Source: Diphasiastrum complanatum
Lineage: Eukaryota; Streptophyta; Lycopodiopsida; Lycopodiales; Lycopodiaceae
DNA length: 64,000 bases
Reading direction: 5' to 3'
Assembly: GCA_029204225.1 (NCBI GenBank)
Contig: CM055095.1
Coordinates: 33,724,590-33,788,589, forward strand
The notes beneath the pieces were generated by a model. The model was not told the origin of the DNA. It saw only the letters and a program-made list of their open reading frames with translations, and ran no database searches. This document shows, piece after piece, positions 1 through 10,490 of the stretch (the stretch's first letter is position 1; each line of letters starts with the position of its first letter). The translations under genes and the position numbers were made by a program.

Positions 1-567
1 TTTTGAGTGAACACAACAAATTTGTCTTATACAACTCAATTCCAATATCACATAATACTCCTTGAATGCCACAATAAAAAAAAAGTTTTCTTTGATGTGC
101 CTCACCAAGTTAGCTCCAAAGCTAGATGATTATGTTCTTAATTGGGTTTCTTTCGAAGGATTTCAACACAAATTTTCATATCTCATGAACTTGGCAATTG
201 ACAAATCTGGCAAGCTCCTATCTACATCCACACTATTACTTGTCCTTCCTCGTATCTATTAACTCCCATGCTCTTGTAAGAGCACTACGACGACAAGCAC
301 AAGTCTAATGAGCAATGAAAGAAAAGGCTTCCACCTAAGAGGGTGTCCTCTTGAAGATCAGATCACAGTCAGTAGAAAGAAGGAGACAAAGAAGGAAGAT
401 GGAAGGAAACTGAGATCTCTACCAAAGAGATCTTATCATGGATATGGTGAGGGTGCTGCTATGATGGATCCCTTGGCTGATCTTCACTTCTTATGCATAC
501 CAAAGGATCCACTCAAAAAGATTTTCAAACTTCTCAAATGATCTAGTACCTTTCCAAGCTATTTTTT
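1..567 (+). other. Unassigned stretch ending at a polypurine tract; weak 77-aa reading frame
   Basis: An open frame at 308-541 begins MSNERKGFHLRG and is rich in Lys and Arg. I do not recognise it in any family. It stops about 27 bp before a GAGGAGGAG tract (568-576) that precedes an LTR-like start, so this stretch is most likely the 3' internal end of a decayed retroelement. It lacks the RNase H signature seen before other copia tracts in this window. No host gene is supported. Confidence 0.3.
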
Positions 568-576
568 GAGGAGGAG

Positions 577-1331
577 TGTGAGAAATTGGCAAAAATCTAG
601 CTTGGTATTTTTTATGATAGAAGTTTGTAAGTGAATCTCACACGTGTGGAGGATGTTCCCACGTGTGGAGAATTGTAAAGTAAATCAAAATGTTTGATAT
701 AGGGGTCTCATAGAATTTCATAGTCAATCATTTAGGTGTAGGATGTTGATAGGTCAAATTTGGCATAGATGGCAAATTATCCATTTCCACTTGTAATGCC
801 ACTATTGAGCCAAAAAAGAGTAGGAGGCCAAAATCATGCCAATTAGAGTGTAGACAATTGTAATGCTTTTGTTTGATGAAGTTTAAGAGGTCCAATAGGA
901 TTTAGCGATGCATGGATCAATGGTCCAATAGGATTAAGAGGTGACAAAGTGTGTTCCAATTATAGTTAAGCATAGTGGTAGCTCGTGGATCTACTAGTAT
1001 CATTGTACTCCTCATTTGGATCTAATTGATTTGGTGATTGAGTGGATTTTGAGTGTCATTGGATTTCTAGCTTTCTCTCTCTACTTGAGAGCTCATGATG
1101 TTTTTTCTCTCTATACCCGAGGAGAGCGGCTTGTTTTTACTTAGAATAATTTTTGAATATTTCCCACATGCATGAGTGAGAGTTGGAAGTGATTGAATGC
1201 ATGTAGTAGTGTGTTTTTGCCATAGAATCAAAGATAGATCTTGAATCTCAATCTAGTCTTGATCTTGGTGCATCTACACACCTTAGGAGATCACAAGTAC
1301 ATGTTGTGGACAATCCACATGTGTGAAATCA
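577..1331 (+). mobile_element. Copia LTR-like sequence, preceded by polypurine tract 568-576
   Basis: The sequence begins TGTGAGAAATTGGC directly after a GAGGAGGAG tract. It carries two palindromic CACGTG motifs (639-648 and 659-668). Its end (about 1285-1331) resembles the end of the Cop-A LTR: a TTAGGAGATCA-like stretch followed by CCACATGTGTGAAAT. Its start resembles the solo LTR at 41065. It runs directly into an RNase H fragment with no primer-binding site, so the right junction is a rearrangement. The right boundary is approximate. Confidence 0.6.
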
Positions 1332-1518
1332 ACAATCACTTCGTGAGAGAGAAGCTCATTGGAGGTGAAATCAAATTGGAGCACATCGACACATCATCTT
1401 GCATTGCAGATATGCTCACCAAACTTTTGAGCAAAAGTTCCTTCAACATGCATAGAGCCAACCTTGGAGTTATACCAGGATCCATGTTCAAATCAATATA
1501 GATCATTTTTAGGAGGAG
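1332..1518 (+). pseudogene. Copia RNase H C-terminal fragment plus polypurine tract
   Basis: The frame encodes [20 protein letters not shown] and then CIADMLTKLL, the conserved C-terminal end of copia RNase H (HFVREKL and ADxLTKxL motifs). It closely matches the Cop-A RNase H end at 50870-51040. A stop at about 1499-1501 is followed by AGGAGGAG (1511-1518), the priming tract for plus-strand DNA. Only the last 55 or so residues of the polyprotein survive; everything upstream has been replaced by an LTR-like sequence. Confidence 0.85.
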
Positions 1519-2314
1519 TGTTAAAATTGAAAAACAATCCATATTGATTTTTTGGCTTGCTACAAATGTTATACCATGCAAGTATGTAACTCATTAATGC
1601 AAAATGCCAAGTTTGGCCTACATATAACTCGAGCTACATGCTTATGTATCATCTAGTTCAATAAATGCAACTTGCATATAGTTTGTAGACATAGAATTAG
1701 CATGATTATGCTTCTAGAAACTCGTGGCAACTCACATGCATTAATTGTAAGTGATCCATAGTGACATGCAAGGCATGCACAAAGTTTAATGGACACATGC
1801 ATGATGATTTGGACATTTCTAGTTAGAACTAGTACACTTGTAAAAAGTTGGTAGAATTTCATGCATGACAAGTGACAAATGTCACATAGACTCTAGATGT
1901 CACTTTAGATGTCATTTTGGAATGGATAGATGTGTTCTACCTCGAGCTACCTCAATCTCCATAAATATGTGTAGCTCTCCACACAATCAATGATGAAGAA
2001 CCAAAGTTTTGTAGCTATCTCATGCCATTTTGGATCTAAACAAATATTGCTTGTTATCTCTCTAGCTCTCTCTCTCTCTAACTCGTGTTGAGGCTAATGC
2101 TCATACACTGAAATCTTGTATTTTTATTCATTTTTTGATTCATTGCTATTATATTCTGTTGATTAGCATGCTAGATTGTGAATTAGCCATTTCTTCTAAA
2201 CTAGATTTTGTTGGTCAATCTAGAATCAGGTTATAGTGCCAATCACAAAGCTTAATTAAGATCAATCACTCTTGTGGACATTCCCCACACATGTGAATTC
2301 TGAAAATTTTGTCA
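1519..2314 (+). mobile_element. Copia 3' LTR (same family as Cop-B LTR at 58852)
   Basis: It starts TGTTAAAATTG immediately after the polypurine tract and ends near ATTTTGTCA. Aligned by eye it matches the 58852-59646 LTR along its length, including CGAGCTACATG, a shared GTGATCCATAGTGACATGC segment, CATAAATATGTGTAG, a short CT tract and a terminal CACACATGTGAATT. The length of about 796 bp agrees with 795 bp for the Cop-B LTR. No target-site duplication is recognised. Confidence 0.8.
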
Positions 2315-2419
2315 CAGATGGTTGAAGATGAAGGATGTGGCACACCTTCCATCAATGAGGCTAGATGGAAGAGAGAGAAACTCTTTGGAATCGGTAAAGA
2401 GAAAGTGGCTAGAGAAAAG

Positions 2420-3060
2420 GGCAAGGAGAAGGACATTCCTTGAGACAAATACTCCCCTCGGTAACAATGAGAGTTTGAGTAGTGCAATTAAGAAAGACAT
2501 ATCATCCAATTTTGAAATGATTGATCTTGGTTTGATACACTATTGCTTGGGAATAGAGATATGGCAGAGCCATGATGGCATCACACTCACATAGACAAAG
2601 TATGTAAAAGAAATTCTAGAGCATTTCAAAATGTGTGATAGTAAACCAGTTTCTACACTTTTAAAGGTTGGTGAGAAACTATCTCTTGAAGATGAGGGTA
2701 AGCTAGAAATTTCCACATTTCAATTAGTTAACTATCTTATTTATGTTACCACTACTCATTTTGACATAAGTTGTGCTATCAACCTTGTAAGTCAAATTAT
2801 GGCTATCCTAGGGAGATACATTGGAAAGCTACAAAGAGAATTCTTTGCTATGTTATAGGTATAGATACTTATGGTTTGAAATATAATGAGCAATATGGTT
2901 TGCAAGTATTATAGGGCTATGTTGATTCAGATTGGGCAGGTTGTGTTGGTGGTAAGCGACCCATCACAAGCTATGTCTTTCACTTTGGTAATGGTTGTTG
3001 GAAAGAGGTGTATGCAATAACAACAAGTCAAAGACTGTGGCGACTTATCGAGCACATCGG
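2420..3060 (+). pseudogene. Copia reverse transcriptase / RNase H relic
   Basis: Frames contain LGLIHYCLGIEIWQ and KYVKEILEHFKMCDSKPVST, the end of the copia reverse transcriptase, followed by degraded RNase H (GYVDSDWAGCVGGKRPITSYVF). Stops lie near 2593, in the frame ending at 2858, and at about 2911, and the frame shifts. The relic is cut off near 3060 by a minus-strand LTR. The region just upstream (2317-2420) has no recognisable primer-binding site or gag, so this is a truncated fragment. Confidence 0.75.
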
Positions 3061-3892
3061 AATAAAGTCTTCTTTTCTAATGCATGACTACAGCTATCAA
3101 TATTGAACAAAACATAATGATAGGAGACATGTCAATCTTATAGTGACCAACTTCGAAATATTTAGCACTATAGTGATTTCATAGCCAAACAAAGAAGTAT
3201 TGAACTATCACACAAAACAAAAAGAGATTATCAGCTACAAACAATCACAAAGATGCATACATTCTGACATAATATTGAACACAATAAAGGAGTAGATTGA
3301 TTCAGCGTGTATCATGTACAAAATCAAATGATGATGAGCACAAGACAATTGCGAATAGAAACCACCGAGTAACTAAAACTCTATTTGATTGCGCTTCCGC
3401 TGATAAGCAATAAGTGCGAGTAACAATACTAAGCTCTAAGCTAAGATAGAAATGAATCTAGAAAAGAGTATAATAGAGAACTTCAATACATTTAAATAAT
3501 AGAAGTATAATCAGCTATTTATACTAAGCAATTTGACGTACGTCCAGTAGGACAACAAATTGCAATAGCCAATTCGCCATAATGAGCTGGCATCCATCCA
3601 GTTAGGACTTCCCAATAATTTACTTGCTAAATGGTTAGGACAAGTCTGTAGCTTCAATTCAAGTGGAACAATAATTGTCTTTCATTTGACATGGCCGAAG
3701 TGGCCGAAGTCTTCGACTTTCGTCGAGGACGTCGAGTATGTTAGATGATGTCCAATGTCAGAGCCACCTGTTAGCGATTCCCAAGTATTTCTGCAAACTA
3801 TGTAGAAACAGTAAGAGAGCTGCAGAATTGGATAATAAGTGGATGAAGATTAAAGATCAATCTGTTCGATTAATCAGGAGAAACATCTAACA
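3058..3892 (-). mobile_element. Cop-C family LTR, reverse orientation, truncated
   Basis: Its right edge is ...TCTAACA followed by CTCCCCCTTAAT; on the minus strand this reads as a purine tract and then TGTTAGAT. The left part (CGGAATAAAG...TAATGCATGAC) matches the reverse complement of the end of the Cop-C 3' LTR at 26939-28014. About 240 bp of the expected LTR is missing on the left, where it abuts the previous relic. Confidence 0.6.
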
Positions 3893-5450
3893 CTCCCCCT
3901 TAATTTGAATCCATGAATGCTTTGACCTTCAAACTCAGTTCTACACAAGATTTTGTGTGTGCATCAATAGTAAAAATATCTGCTATCATATCTTGCATTC
4001 TCGATAGTACTACAAGTCAAACTCTTTGTCGAGAAATTTTCTTCTGACATAGTGATACTTGATTATAATGTGATTACTCTTGGAATGAAACCTAGGATTG
4101 GCCAATAAGGCAATGGCACTTTGATTTTCATAAGATAGAATTTTCGGAGCATATTGATTCAGACTGATATTTCAAAGTAAGTTTCTCAACTGTACTACTT
4201 TTGTTGTAGTTTGAGAGGCTGCAATATACTCTGATTCAATAGAAGATAGAGCTATCAAAGTTTCCTTGCAACTGTTCCATTAAATAGGACCATTGTTGAG
4301 GAAGAATGTAAATCGTGGATTTATGAGTGTCTACATCTCCTACCCAACTTGCACTGAGTAACCACTGAGAATATTGAGTTTTTCATTGTCGATTGCTCCA
4401 TAACAAATGCAAAAGTCCATAGTAGCTCAAAGATATCTCAAAACTCTGATAGGAGCCTTCCAATGTATAATACCAGGATTGTGGTCATAAACTGACTTAA
4501 GGAATTGACTACAAAAGTTATGTCCGGTTTGGTACATAAGAGATCCTATTATCAAATGATCAGGATACTCACGCATTTGCTCTTTCTCTTCGATTGTTTG
4601 GGGACATTGGTCCTTCGACATCTTGAGTCTTGGTTCCATTGGTGAGAGAGCTAATTTGCAATTATATTAACTTTTTAATCGTAGCTTTGATTGAGACGAA
4701 AATTATACCGTTGGAAAGCGCTCAACAAGAGCTTTTCAATGGTACCTACATGACTTACTTTTGAGCTACCGCTCAAATGTTATGGCTGGTCAGAGCTTCA
4801 GACCAAAAGAAAAAGTCCACATATCTCTCTTGTGCGTAGATAGAGTACCCTCTCAATCTGAGCTACGGTTAAAAAGTTATGCTATTTTAAATGAACTACA
4901 AACAGTAATGTACATAGAATGGGTAAGCATCGAAACTAGTGTGGGCAGAAATAAAAAAGAATTTGAGCAGAAAATGAATTTATTTTGGTAATTTACATTA
5001 ATAAACTTTGTTAATCTACGTGACATTCCTTAAAGGGTCTTTTTTGGATTCAGAATTTCTCTAATGGCAATGTGTCGTCCACATACAAAGTGATGATAAT
5101 AAAAGAATGTTATACTGACTTGAAATAGAGATTCAAATCGGAAGTGCTTGGTTTGTAGTCGTGATCGATAAAGAAAGTATTGATCCTTTGAAACCATGCT
5201 TGAGCAGATTGCTTCAAGCCATAAAGTGCTTTGTGGAGTTTACACAGATGATTGTGTTTACCTTCAATATTGTAACCTTCAGGTTGCACCATGTAAATGT
5301 CCTCTTCCATAACTCCATTAAGATATGTTGTCTATACATACATTTGATGTATTTCCAAATCTGTTGTAGCAACAAATGACAATAGAAGTCTCATAGAAGA
5401 ATGTTTAACTTCTGGACTGAAGGTCTCAGTGTAGTCGACGTTGTGTACCT
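3893..5450 (-). pseudogene. Cop-C family RNase H and reverse transcriptase, inverted 3' half
   Basis: Read on the minus strand from 5450 down to 3893 it gives DYTETFSP, EEDIYMVQPEGYNIEG, KLHKALYGLKQSAQAWFQ, YVDD (near 5080), LALSPMEPRLKMSK and a degraded RNase H. The order is normal for copia and the residues match the plus-strand Cop-C at 25560-26930. A MITE-like block (4661-5066) replaces about 200 bp after YVDD. The 5' half of what looks like the same element lies next to it on the other strand (5458-6745). Confidence 0.8.
4661..5066. mobile_element. MITE copy 1 (diverged or truncated on the left)
   Basis: The right end reads AAAGGGTCTTTTTTGGATTC...TTTCTCTAATG, matching the right terminal inverted repeats at 20184 and 36492. 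The interior has the family block TTGGAAAGCGCT...GAGCTTTTCAATGG and TTTTGAGCTACCG. The expected left repeat starting CATTAGAG is not visible. It interrupts the Cop-C reverse transcriptase on both sides. A 76-aa frame inside it is not a gene. Confidence 0.6.
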
Positions 5451-5457
5451 GAGAGAA

Positions 5458-6745
5458 TTCTCTGGTGACAAGTTGAGCCTTTATGTTTTGTATGTACCTA
5501 AACTCTCTACTAATCTGTTGTCAGTAAATGGAATCACTGATTTAGGTCATAAGGTAGAATTCAAATCTGATCAATGTCGAATTATCGATAGAACAAGTAA
5601 GGTCCTTGCAGTCGGCAAGAGACATGAATACTTATATAGATTGGCACATTGTTATTTTGATACTAGTCAAGCCTTGAAAACCTCTGTTCTTGTCAATAAA
5701 GCATTACTATGGCATCATCGTTTAGGACACTTGAATAATACATCTATTTTATACATGTCTAAACAATCCCTAGCACTTGATCTCGACTATCCAGCTGACA
5801 AAGTCGACCTCCCTATCTATCATAGCTGCATCATTCGAAGGCAGACTAGGATTCCCTTTAGATCGAGTCATAGGCATGCAACAAAAGATTTGTTAGACAT
5901 TGTTCATTCAAATATATGTGGTCCAATGCAAACTCCATCATTGCTTGATGCAAAGTATTTTATTACCTTCATTCACGAATATTCAAGAAAAATAGCTGTT
6001 TATTTCATTAAGCAGAAATCAGAGGCTTTCAAAATATTTCAACAATTCAAAGACCATGCAAAAAATCAAACTGGTAAAAGAATTAAAGTACTGAGGTCCG
6101 ACAATGGGATATAATACATCTCTACCAAATTCAAGGAGTATTGCCTTAGCAACGACGTTGAGCAACAACACATTACCTCCTATTCACCTCAGTCGAATGG
6201 TCTTGTTGAGAGAAAGAATAGAACCTTAGTCGAATCGACAAAGTGCATGCTAGCACATATGACACTTTCGAAGTCCTTCTGGGCTGAAGTTTCCATGACA
6301 ACTTATATTCAAAACAGATGTCCTACTAAAGGTCTCTCAAACAAAACACCATATGAAGTTTGGACAGGCTCCAAACTTTCTTTATTGAACTTACAAGTTT
6401 TTGGATGTATCGCTTATGCGCAAGTTCCACATAATCTCAGGAAGAAGTTTGACTTCCAGAGTATCAAGTCTATTTTCATCAACTACACTACTTTAGATAG
6501 AGCTTATAAGTTGTATGATCATGTCGAGTCGAATATCGACAAGTCTGCAATCTACCTTGTTCAAGAGCTGACAAATGTCGAAGAGGCACTTAGTCAGCCC
6601 GATTTTGATATCTAGAAATAAGCTATGTCATCTCTTATCAAGAACCAGACTTGGACAATTGGTCAAATTACCTGCCAACAGATATGTAGTTGATTGTAAA
6701 TGTTTATTCAAAATCAAGTACGAACCAAATGCAAGTATCGATCGA
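5458..6745 (+). pseudogene. Cop-C family pre-integrase, integrase and reverse-transcriptase start
   Basis: The frame runs through LYVLYVPKLSTNLLSV (pre-integrase), LLWHHRLGHLN (zinc-finger His residues), NICGPMQTPSLLDAKYF, VLRSDNG with an in-frame TAA at about 6112, SYSPQSNGLVERKNRT (catalytic Glu), then VVDCKCLFKIKYEPNASIDR, where it stops matching. It parallels the intact-order copy at 23960-25530. It ends exactly in the part of reverse transcriptase where the inverted half at 5450 begins, so the two halves are complementary pieces of one element. Confidence 0.85.
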
Positions 6746-6784
6746 GTAGTTTTTGGAAATGGTGATGAACTCTTGTAACCATTC

Positions 6785-7985
6785 TTTGGCATTCCTTGAA
6801 GCCAAAGTGGCCGAGATTGAAGTAGCCAAAGTTGAAATGACAAAGATCTACTACCTAAAGAAAAAATTAGAAGTGTTCGATGCTTTCAAGAGGTTTGTGG
6901 CATTCGTAGAGAGACACACCTCCAAGAAAGTGCAGACTATCAGATTCGACAATGGAGGTGAGTACATGAGCAAGGAGTTCTCAAACTTCTGCAAATAACA
7001 AGAAATTGAGTATCAGTTCACACCTGCTTACACGCCACAGTACAATGGTGTAGCAGAAAGAAGAAACATGACATTTTTCAAAGGAGCCAGATGCATGATG
7101 GCACAGGCCTAGTTGCCGAGTCATTTTTGAGCTGAGGCAATTGCTGCAGCAGTACACTTACAGAACAGATTAACAACGACAACCCTAGAAAACAAGACAC
7201 CGTATGAAATGTGGATAGATAACATACTTGATCTCTCATACGGGCGTGTGTTCGAATGTGCAGCATATATGCACATTCCCAAAGAAGAAAAAAGCAAGCT
7301 TGACGAAAAGTCGATGCAAACAGTTATGGTTGGATACTCGAACGGATCATAGATCTACGGCCTCTATAACCCAACCTCAAAGAAGGTGATGCTAAGTAGA
7401 GACATGAGGTTCGATTAATCGACTTTTCCTAGAATGAAGGAAGCAAAAGGTCATGAAATCTTCACACTGTTGCCAATTAGAGAAATCGATGATAGACATC
7501 GACACAGAATGTCGAGCCACAGACTCTAGAACAAGAAGCTGAAAACCAAGAAATCGAAGGAAACACAAACTAGTAGCGACAAACAGGACCAAGAGGGTCG
7601 ACAAGACAAAGAAGACCTCTAGACCGATACACCGACAATCTTCAGTGGAGTGAAGATGCAGATGTCGAATACTGCAGCTTCACTGAAGAACCGACAACAT
7701 ACCAAGAAGCTATCCAGAGTCAAGAGGGAGAATTTTGGAAGCAAGCAATGTCAAAAGAGATCGAGTCAATGAGGCATGGACATTAGAGCCACTGCCCAAA
7801 GGAAAGAAGATTGTCGATTGCAAATGGGTCTACAAAAGAAAGCTGAAATCAGATGGCACTGTCGGATGTTACAAGGCCAGACTTGTTGCCAAGGGGTACA
7901 CGTAGAGGTATGGCATCGATTACTTCAATACATACTCACCAATGGTCAAGATGGAAAGCATCCGACTACTTGCATATACTGAAGT
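6785..7985 (+). pseudogene. Second copia family (Cop-D) integrase and reverse-transcriptase relic
   Basis: Frames show KKVQTIRFDNGGEYMSKEF, then TPAYTPQYNGVAERRN (catalytic Glu), LENKTPYEMW, a SYGRVFECAAYMHIP stretch, then KKIVDCKWVYKRKLKSDGTV, KARLVAKGY, GIDYFNTYSP and KMESIRLLAY. These are integrase core, linker and the first part of reverse transcriptase. At least four in-frame stops occur (for example near 6997 and 7110). The wording differs clearly from Cop-C, so it is a separate family. It is truncated at both ends. Confidence 0.8.
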
Positions 7986-8218
7986 AGAAATTTGTTTGTC
8001 TAGTTTCAAATTAAGTACTACTATATAATTTTAAATCTTTCTAAATCAGACTCGAAAATCCATCTCAACTCTCCCGATTCAGCCAAAGTCTTGAAAGGTC
8101 ATACAATTCATGTTTTGGATTCACTTAGGGCATGTTCAATTGCCCAGATACGATGTTTTGAGGACAAATGACACGTTGGGGCCCTAGCTAAATTGATCTC
8201 TAAAGAAATATCAATGAT
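7986..8218. other. Unassigned AT-rich stretch
   Basis: No motif, open frame of note or LTR end was recognised between the end of the Cop-D relic and the 31-bp tandem duplication. Confidence 0.5.
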
Positions 8219-8280
8219 AGTTCGATTCCTGACTAGGGCACACCCGAATAGTTCGATTCCTAACTAGAGCACACCCGAAT
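8219..8280. repeat. 31-bp tandem duplication (two units)
   Basis: Two adjacent 31-bp units each start AGTTCGATTCCT and end CACACCCGAAT. They differ at two positions. The high identity indicates a recent local duplication. Confidence 0.9.
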
Positions 8281-8294
8281 ATTTTGTTCCAGTT

Positions 8295-8558
8295 ATGGCT
8301 ATTTGGGATGACATAAAGATAATTGATGTACCTTTATTTCTTAGGGAAGGGTTCAATCTTTCCAAAAGAGTCTATCTATATATTTCAAAGGCAATGTCCA
8401 TAATTCTCAAGGAGGCTATCTTGCAAATCGACCCTTCTTATTTTTCATCAATCCTTCATGAAATAAATCAAAGTGACCCTAGCAATCAATGCAACAACAA
8501 TCGAACCTATTATTTCGATTCTGTTTGTCAACAAACCAGCAGCCTGTTAACATGGTAG
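8295..8558 (+). other. Doubtful 87-aa open reading frame
   Basis: The frame starts MAIWDDIKIIDVPLF and ends QQTSSLLTW. It has no motif I recognise, no signal peptide and no clear splice or promoter context. It sits between transposon relics. It could be chance or a scrap of a lost exon; I do not claim a gene. Confidence 0.15.
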
Positions 8559-8984
8559 CAAATGCGCAACGTACTACATTCGAGGGCCCTACATGTGGCG
8601 TTATTAGCCATTACATTATACGTTTTTAAAACCGTATTTTCATATTGCATGCAGGTACACCGATACAGTGTAGTTATTGGATGATTTGGACGTTCAACAA
8701 TTCAACTTCTGTACGTGTGGCCTTCTCTGCTCAGTTTGTGTTTTGCTTGGCATTTGTGGATGGCGATCTGTTAGTGGCGTTTCATCTTCATTTTTGAGAA
8801 TGAGGATTGTTCATTCTGGAATTTTTGGTAATGTGTTCTTGTTTAGTGCTTGTTGTAGTTGTTTTAGTGGTTCTGATGATGTTGTTTAGTAGTCGCATCT
8901 GGTGCTGCTGCTCTCATAAAATCAGTTTTTAAATTTTTACAAAGGAAATGGTGATGCCTCACAGAATGTAATCTGTGGGGCAAA

Positions 8985-9075
8985 TTTTTTTTACAGGCAC
9001 CTTCCAGACAAAGGAAGGTGCACGCAAAAAAATTTATGTTTTTTACATGCACCTTCCGCCCGTGTAAAAAAAAAT
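8985..9075. repeat. A/T-flanked inverted repeats around GCACCTTCC
   Basis: GGCACCTTCC is followed within 10 bp by GGAAGGTGCACGC, a perfect 9-bp GCACCTTCC/GGAAGGTGC stem. A third copy, ATGCACCTTCCGCCC, lies about 45 bp further on. All are flanked by runs of A or T. It abuts the large GC hairpin at 9141-9222, so the pair could be one fold-back element. Confidence 0.7.
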
Positions 9076-9140
9076 TTACGTCAAAAAAAAAGAAAAAAAA
9101 AATGTAAAAACGGAATTTACGGAAGTGAAGGGCCGGCTCC

Positions 9141-9222
9141 TCGGCCCTTCCGCCCTCGGAAGACCGTGCGCCCTCGGGCCTCCGCCCTCGGGCGCACAGT
9201 CTTCCGGGCGGAAGGGCCTCGG
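9141..9222. repeat. Large GC-rich hairpin (about 39-bp arms, 4-bp loop)
   Basis: The left arm, 9141-9179, reads TCGGCCCTTCCGCCCTCGG... and the right arm, 9184-9222, is its near-perfect reverse complement ending GGGCGGAAGGGCCTCGG. Only a few mismatches or bulges are needed. The GC content is far above the surrounding AT-rich DNA. It could be a fold-back transposon core, a small-RNA hairpin or simple cruciform DNA; the sequence alone does not decide. Confidence 0.85.
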
Positions 9223-9359
9223 AGCAGGACGTCCCCCCCCCGTGATATGAAGTTTGGAGGTCACAGGCGACGATGGATCTGGGTTTTGACAGGGATGGAG
9301 GAGAGGTCGGCTTCATGTTGTTGCCTGCATTATGCAGTTTGAGCTGCAATTTTCTCGGC

Positions 9360-10085
9360 TGATCTGGATATGTTTTGTGGGTTCATTCATACCTGCTCTC
9401 CTCGTTCTGCTCCTCCTCTTTTGTGATTTGCATTGGCGGATTACTCAACGTTTCTCTGAGATTCATCGCTGCTCTTGTGCATTTTAGAGGTCTCAAGAAT
9501 CACCGAATATATTTGGTCTCCTCCGTTTTGAGATAATGGGTGTAGCATGTAGCAGAGTTTTGATCGCGTCTTGACAGAAGGCATCTTTTCTTACCGTTCA
9601 TGGATGGCTGGAATTCAGCTCGTAAAAGATGTCGGGGTATTATTAGTGCATTTTTTGGTTTCGTGCTCTGATGTTTACTAGTACCAGAATTTGGCGATTT
9701 CCACATTGGCAACTCTGCATAATCTTGCTTTAAAAGCTGCGTATTGCTTTTCTGTTGTTAGAATCTTGTAACTTTGATGTCTATTTGAAGTGCATGTAAA
9801 GCGTTGTCGATATGCAACGCGTTTGAATTTCAAATGAGTCTCTTTATCTGTTGCATTTGTGATTTTATACTGTATTTGTATCTGATGTATTTTTATACGT
9901 ACTATATTTTCTGAGTATACGGAAGGGGGGGGCAGGGGCATGGGCAGGGGCATGGGCGGAAGATTATGGGGAATTATGTGTCCTGCGGTTTTTGAAACAT
10001 GGCTAATAACGTTTATAGTCGGTTGTCAATCCACAACATATATTTCGATCTGTATCCAGATACCAGTCTCGTCTCTTATTGGGAC
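9360..10085. other. No gene recognised
   Basis: Mixed-composition DNA. The only structure noted is a short direct repeat of GGGGCATGGGC near 9935-9958 after a G run. No LTR ends, coding motifs or splice-consistent frames were recognised. Confidence 0.4.
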
Positions 10086-10090
10086 GGAGG

Positions 10091-10232
10091 GGATTACGCC
10101 CGGCACCGTGTATTGATCCCCACGTGTCCCAGGCGTAATCCGCTACTGCGAGTTTTTTTTTTTTTAATATTGGTTGCCCGAGCGCCACGTGTCCAGGCAA
10201 CCAGAATTTATCCCATAAGTTTTCTTATGGGA
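10091..10232. promoter_or_regulatory. Three successive hairpins, two with CACGTGTCC in the loop
   Basis: Perfect short stems occur in a row: GGATTACGCC...GGCGTAATCC (10091-10141), GGTTGCC...GGCAACC (about 10172-10202) and TCCCATAAG...CTTATGGGA (about 10211-10232). The first two loops each hold CACGTGTCC, a G-box overlapping the ABRE core ACGTGTC known from plant stress promoters. A CATATATA stretch follows near 10246. This resembles a promoter, but no convincing gene lies downstream. Regulatory function is inference. Confidence 0.4.
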
Positions 10233-10289
10233 TTTCTCAGAGGCCATATATACCCAATGACTCCTAGTGTTTCACATGTGTGTGCTTGA

Positions 10290-10490
10290 GCGTGTTGGTG
10301 CCCGGTGCCACCTGCAGCTGCTGCCCGGCGCCATCCCCGCCCCACCTTCCCGGTGCCCCGCCTCCAGCGCCTGAGACTGCCCGGCGCCATCCCCTGGCCT
10401 CCACCTGCCCCGCGCCAGCGCCCGAGACTACCAGGTGCCACCTGCGACCACCTTCGGCTACTGCCCGGCGCCACATCTAGTTTGCCCACA
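10290..10490. repeat. GC-rich degenerate repeat of CCCGGCGCCA
   Basis: The unit CTGCCCGGCGCCA and variants recur at least four times with intervening proline-codon-rich text. Open frames on both strands are by-products of the composition and repetition. It follows the hairpin cluster and might be a decayed 5' untranslated or exon region, but nothing supports a protein. Confidence 0.5.
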
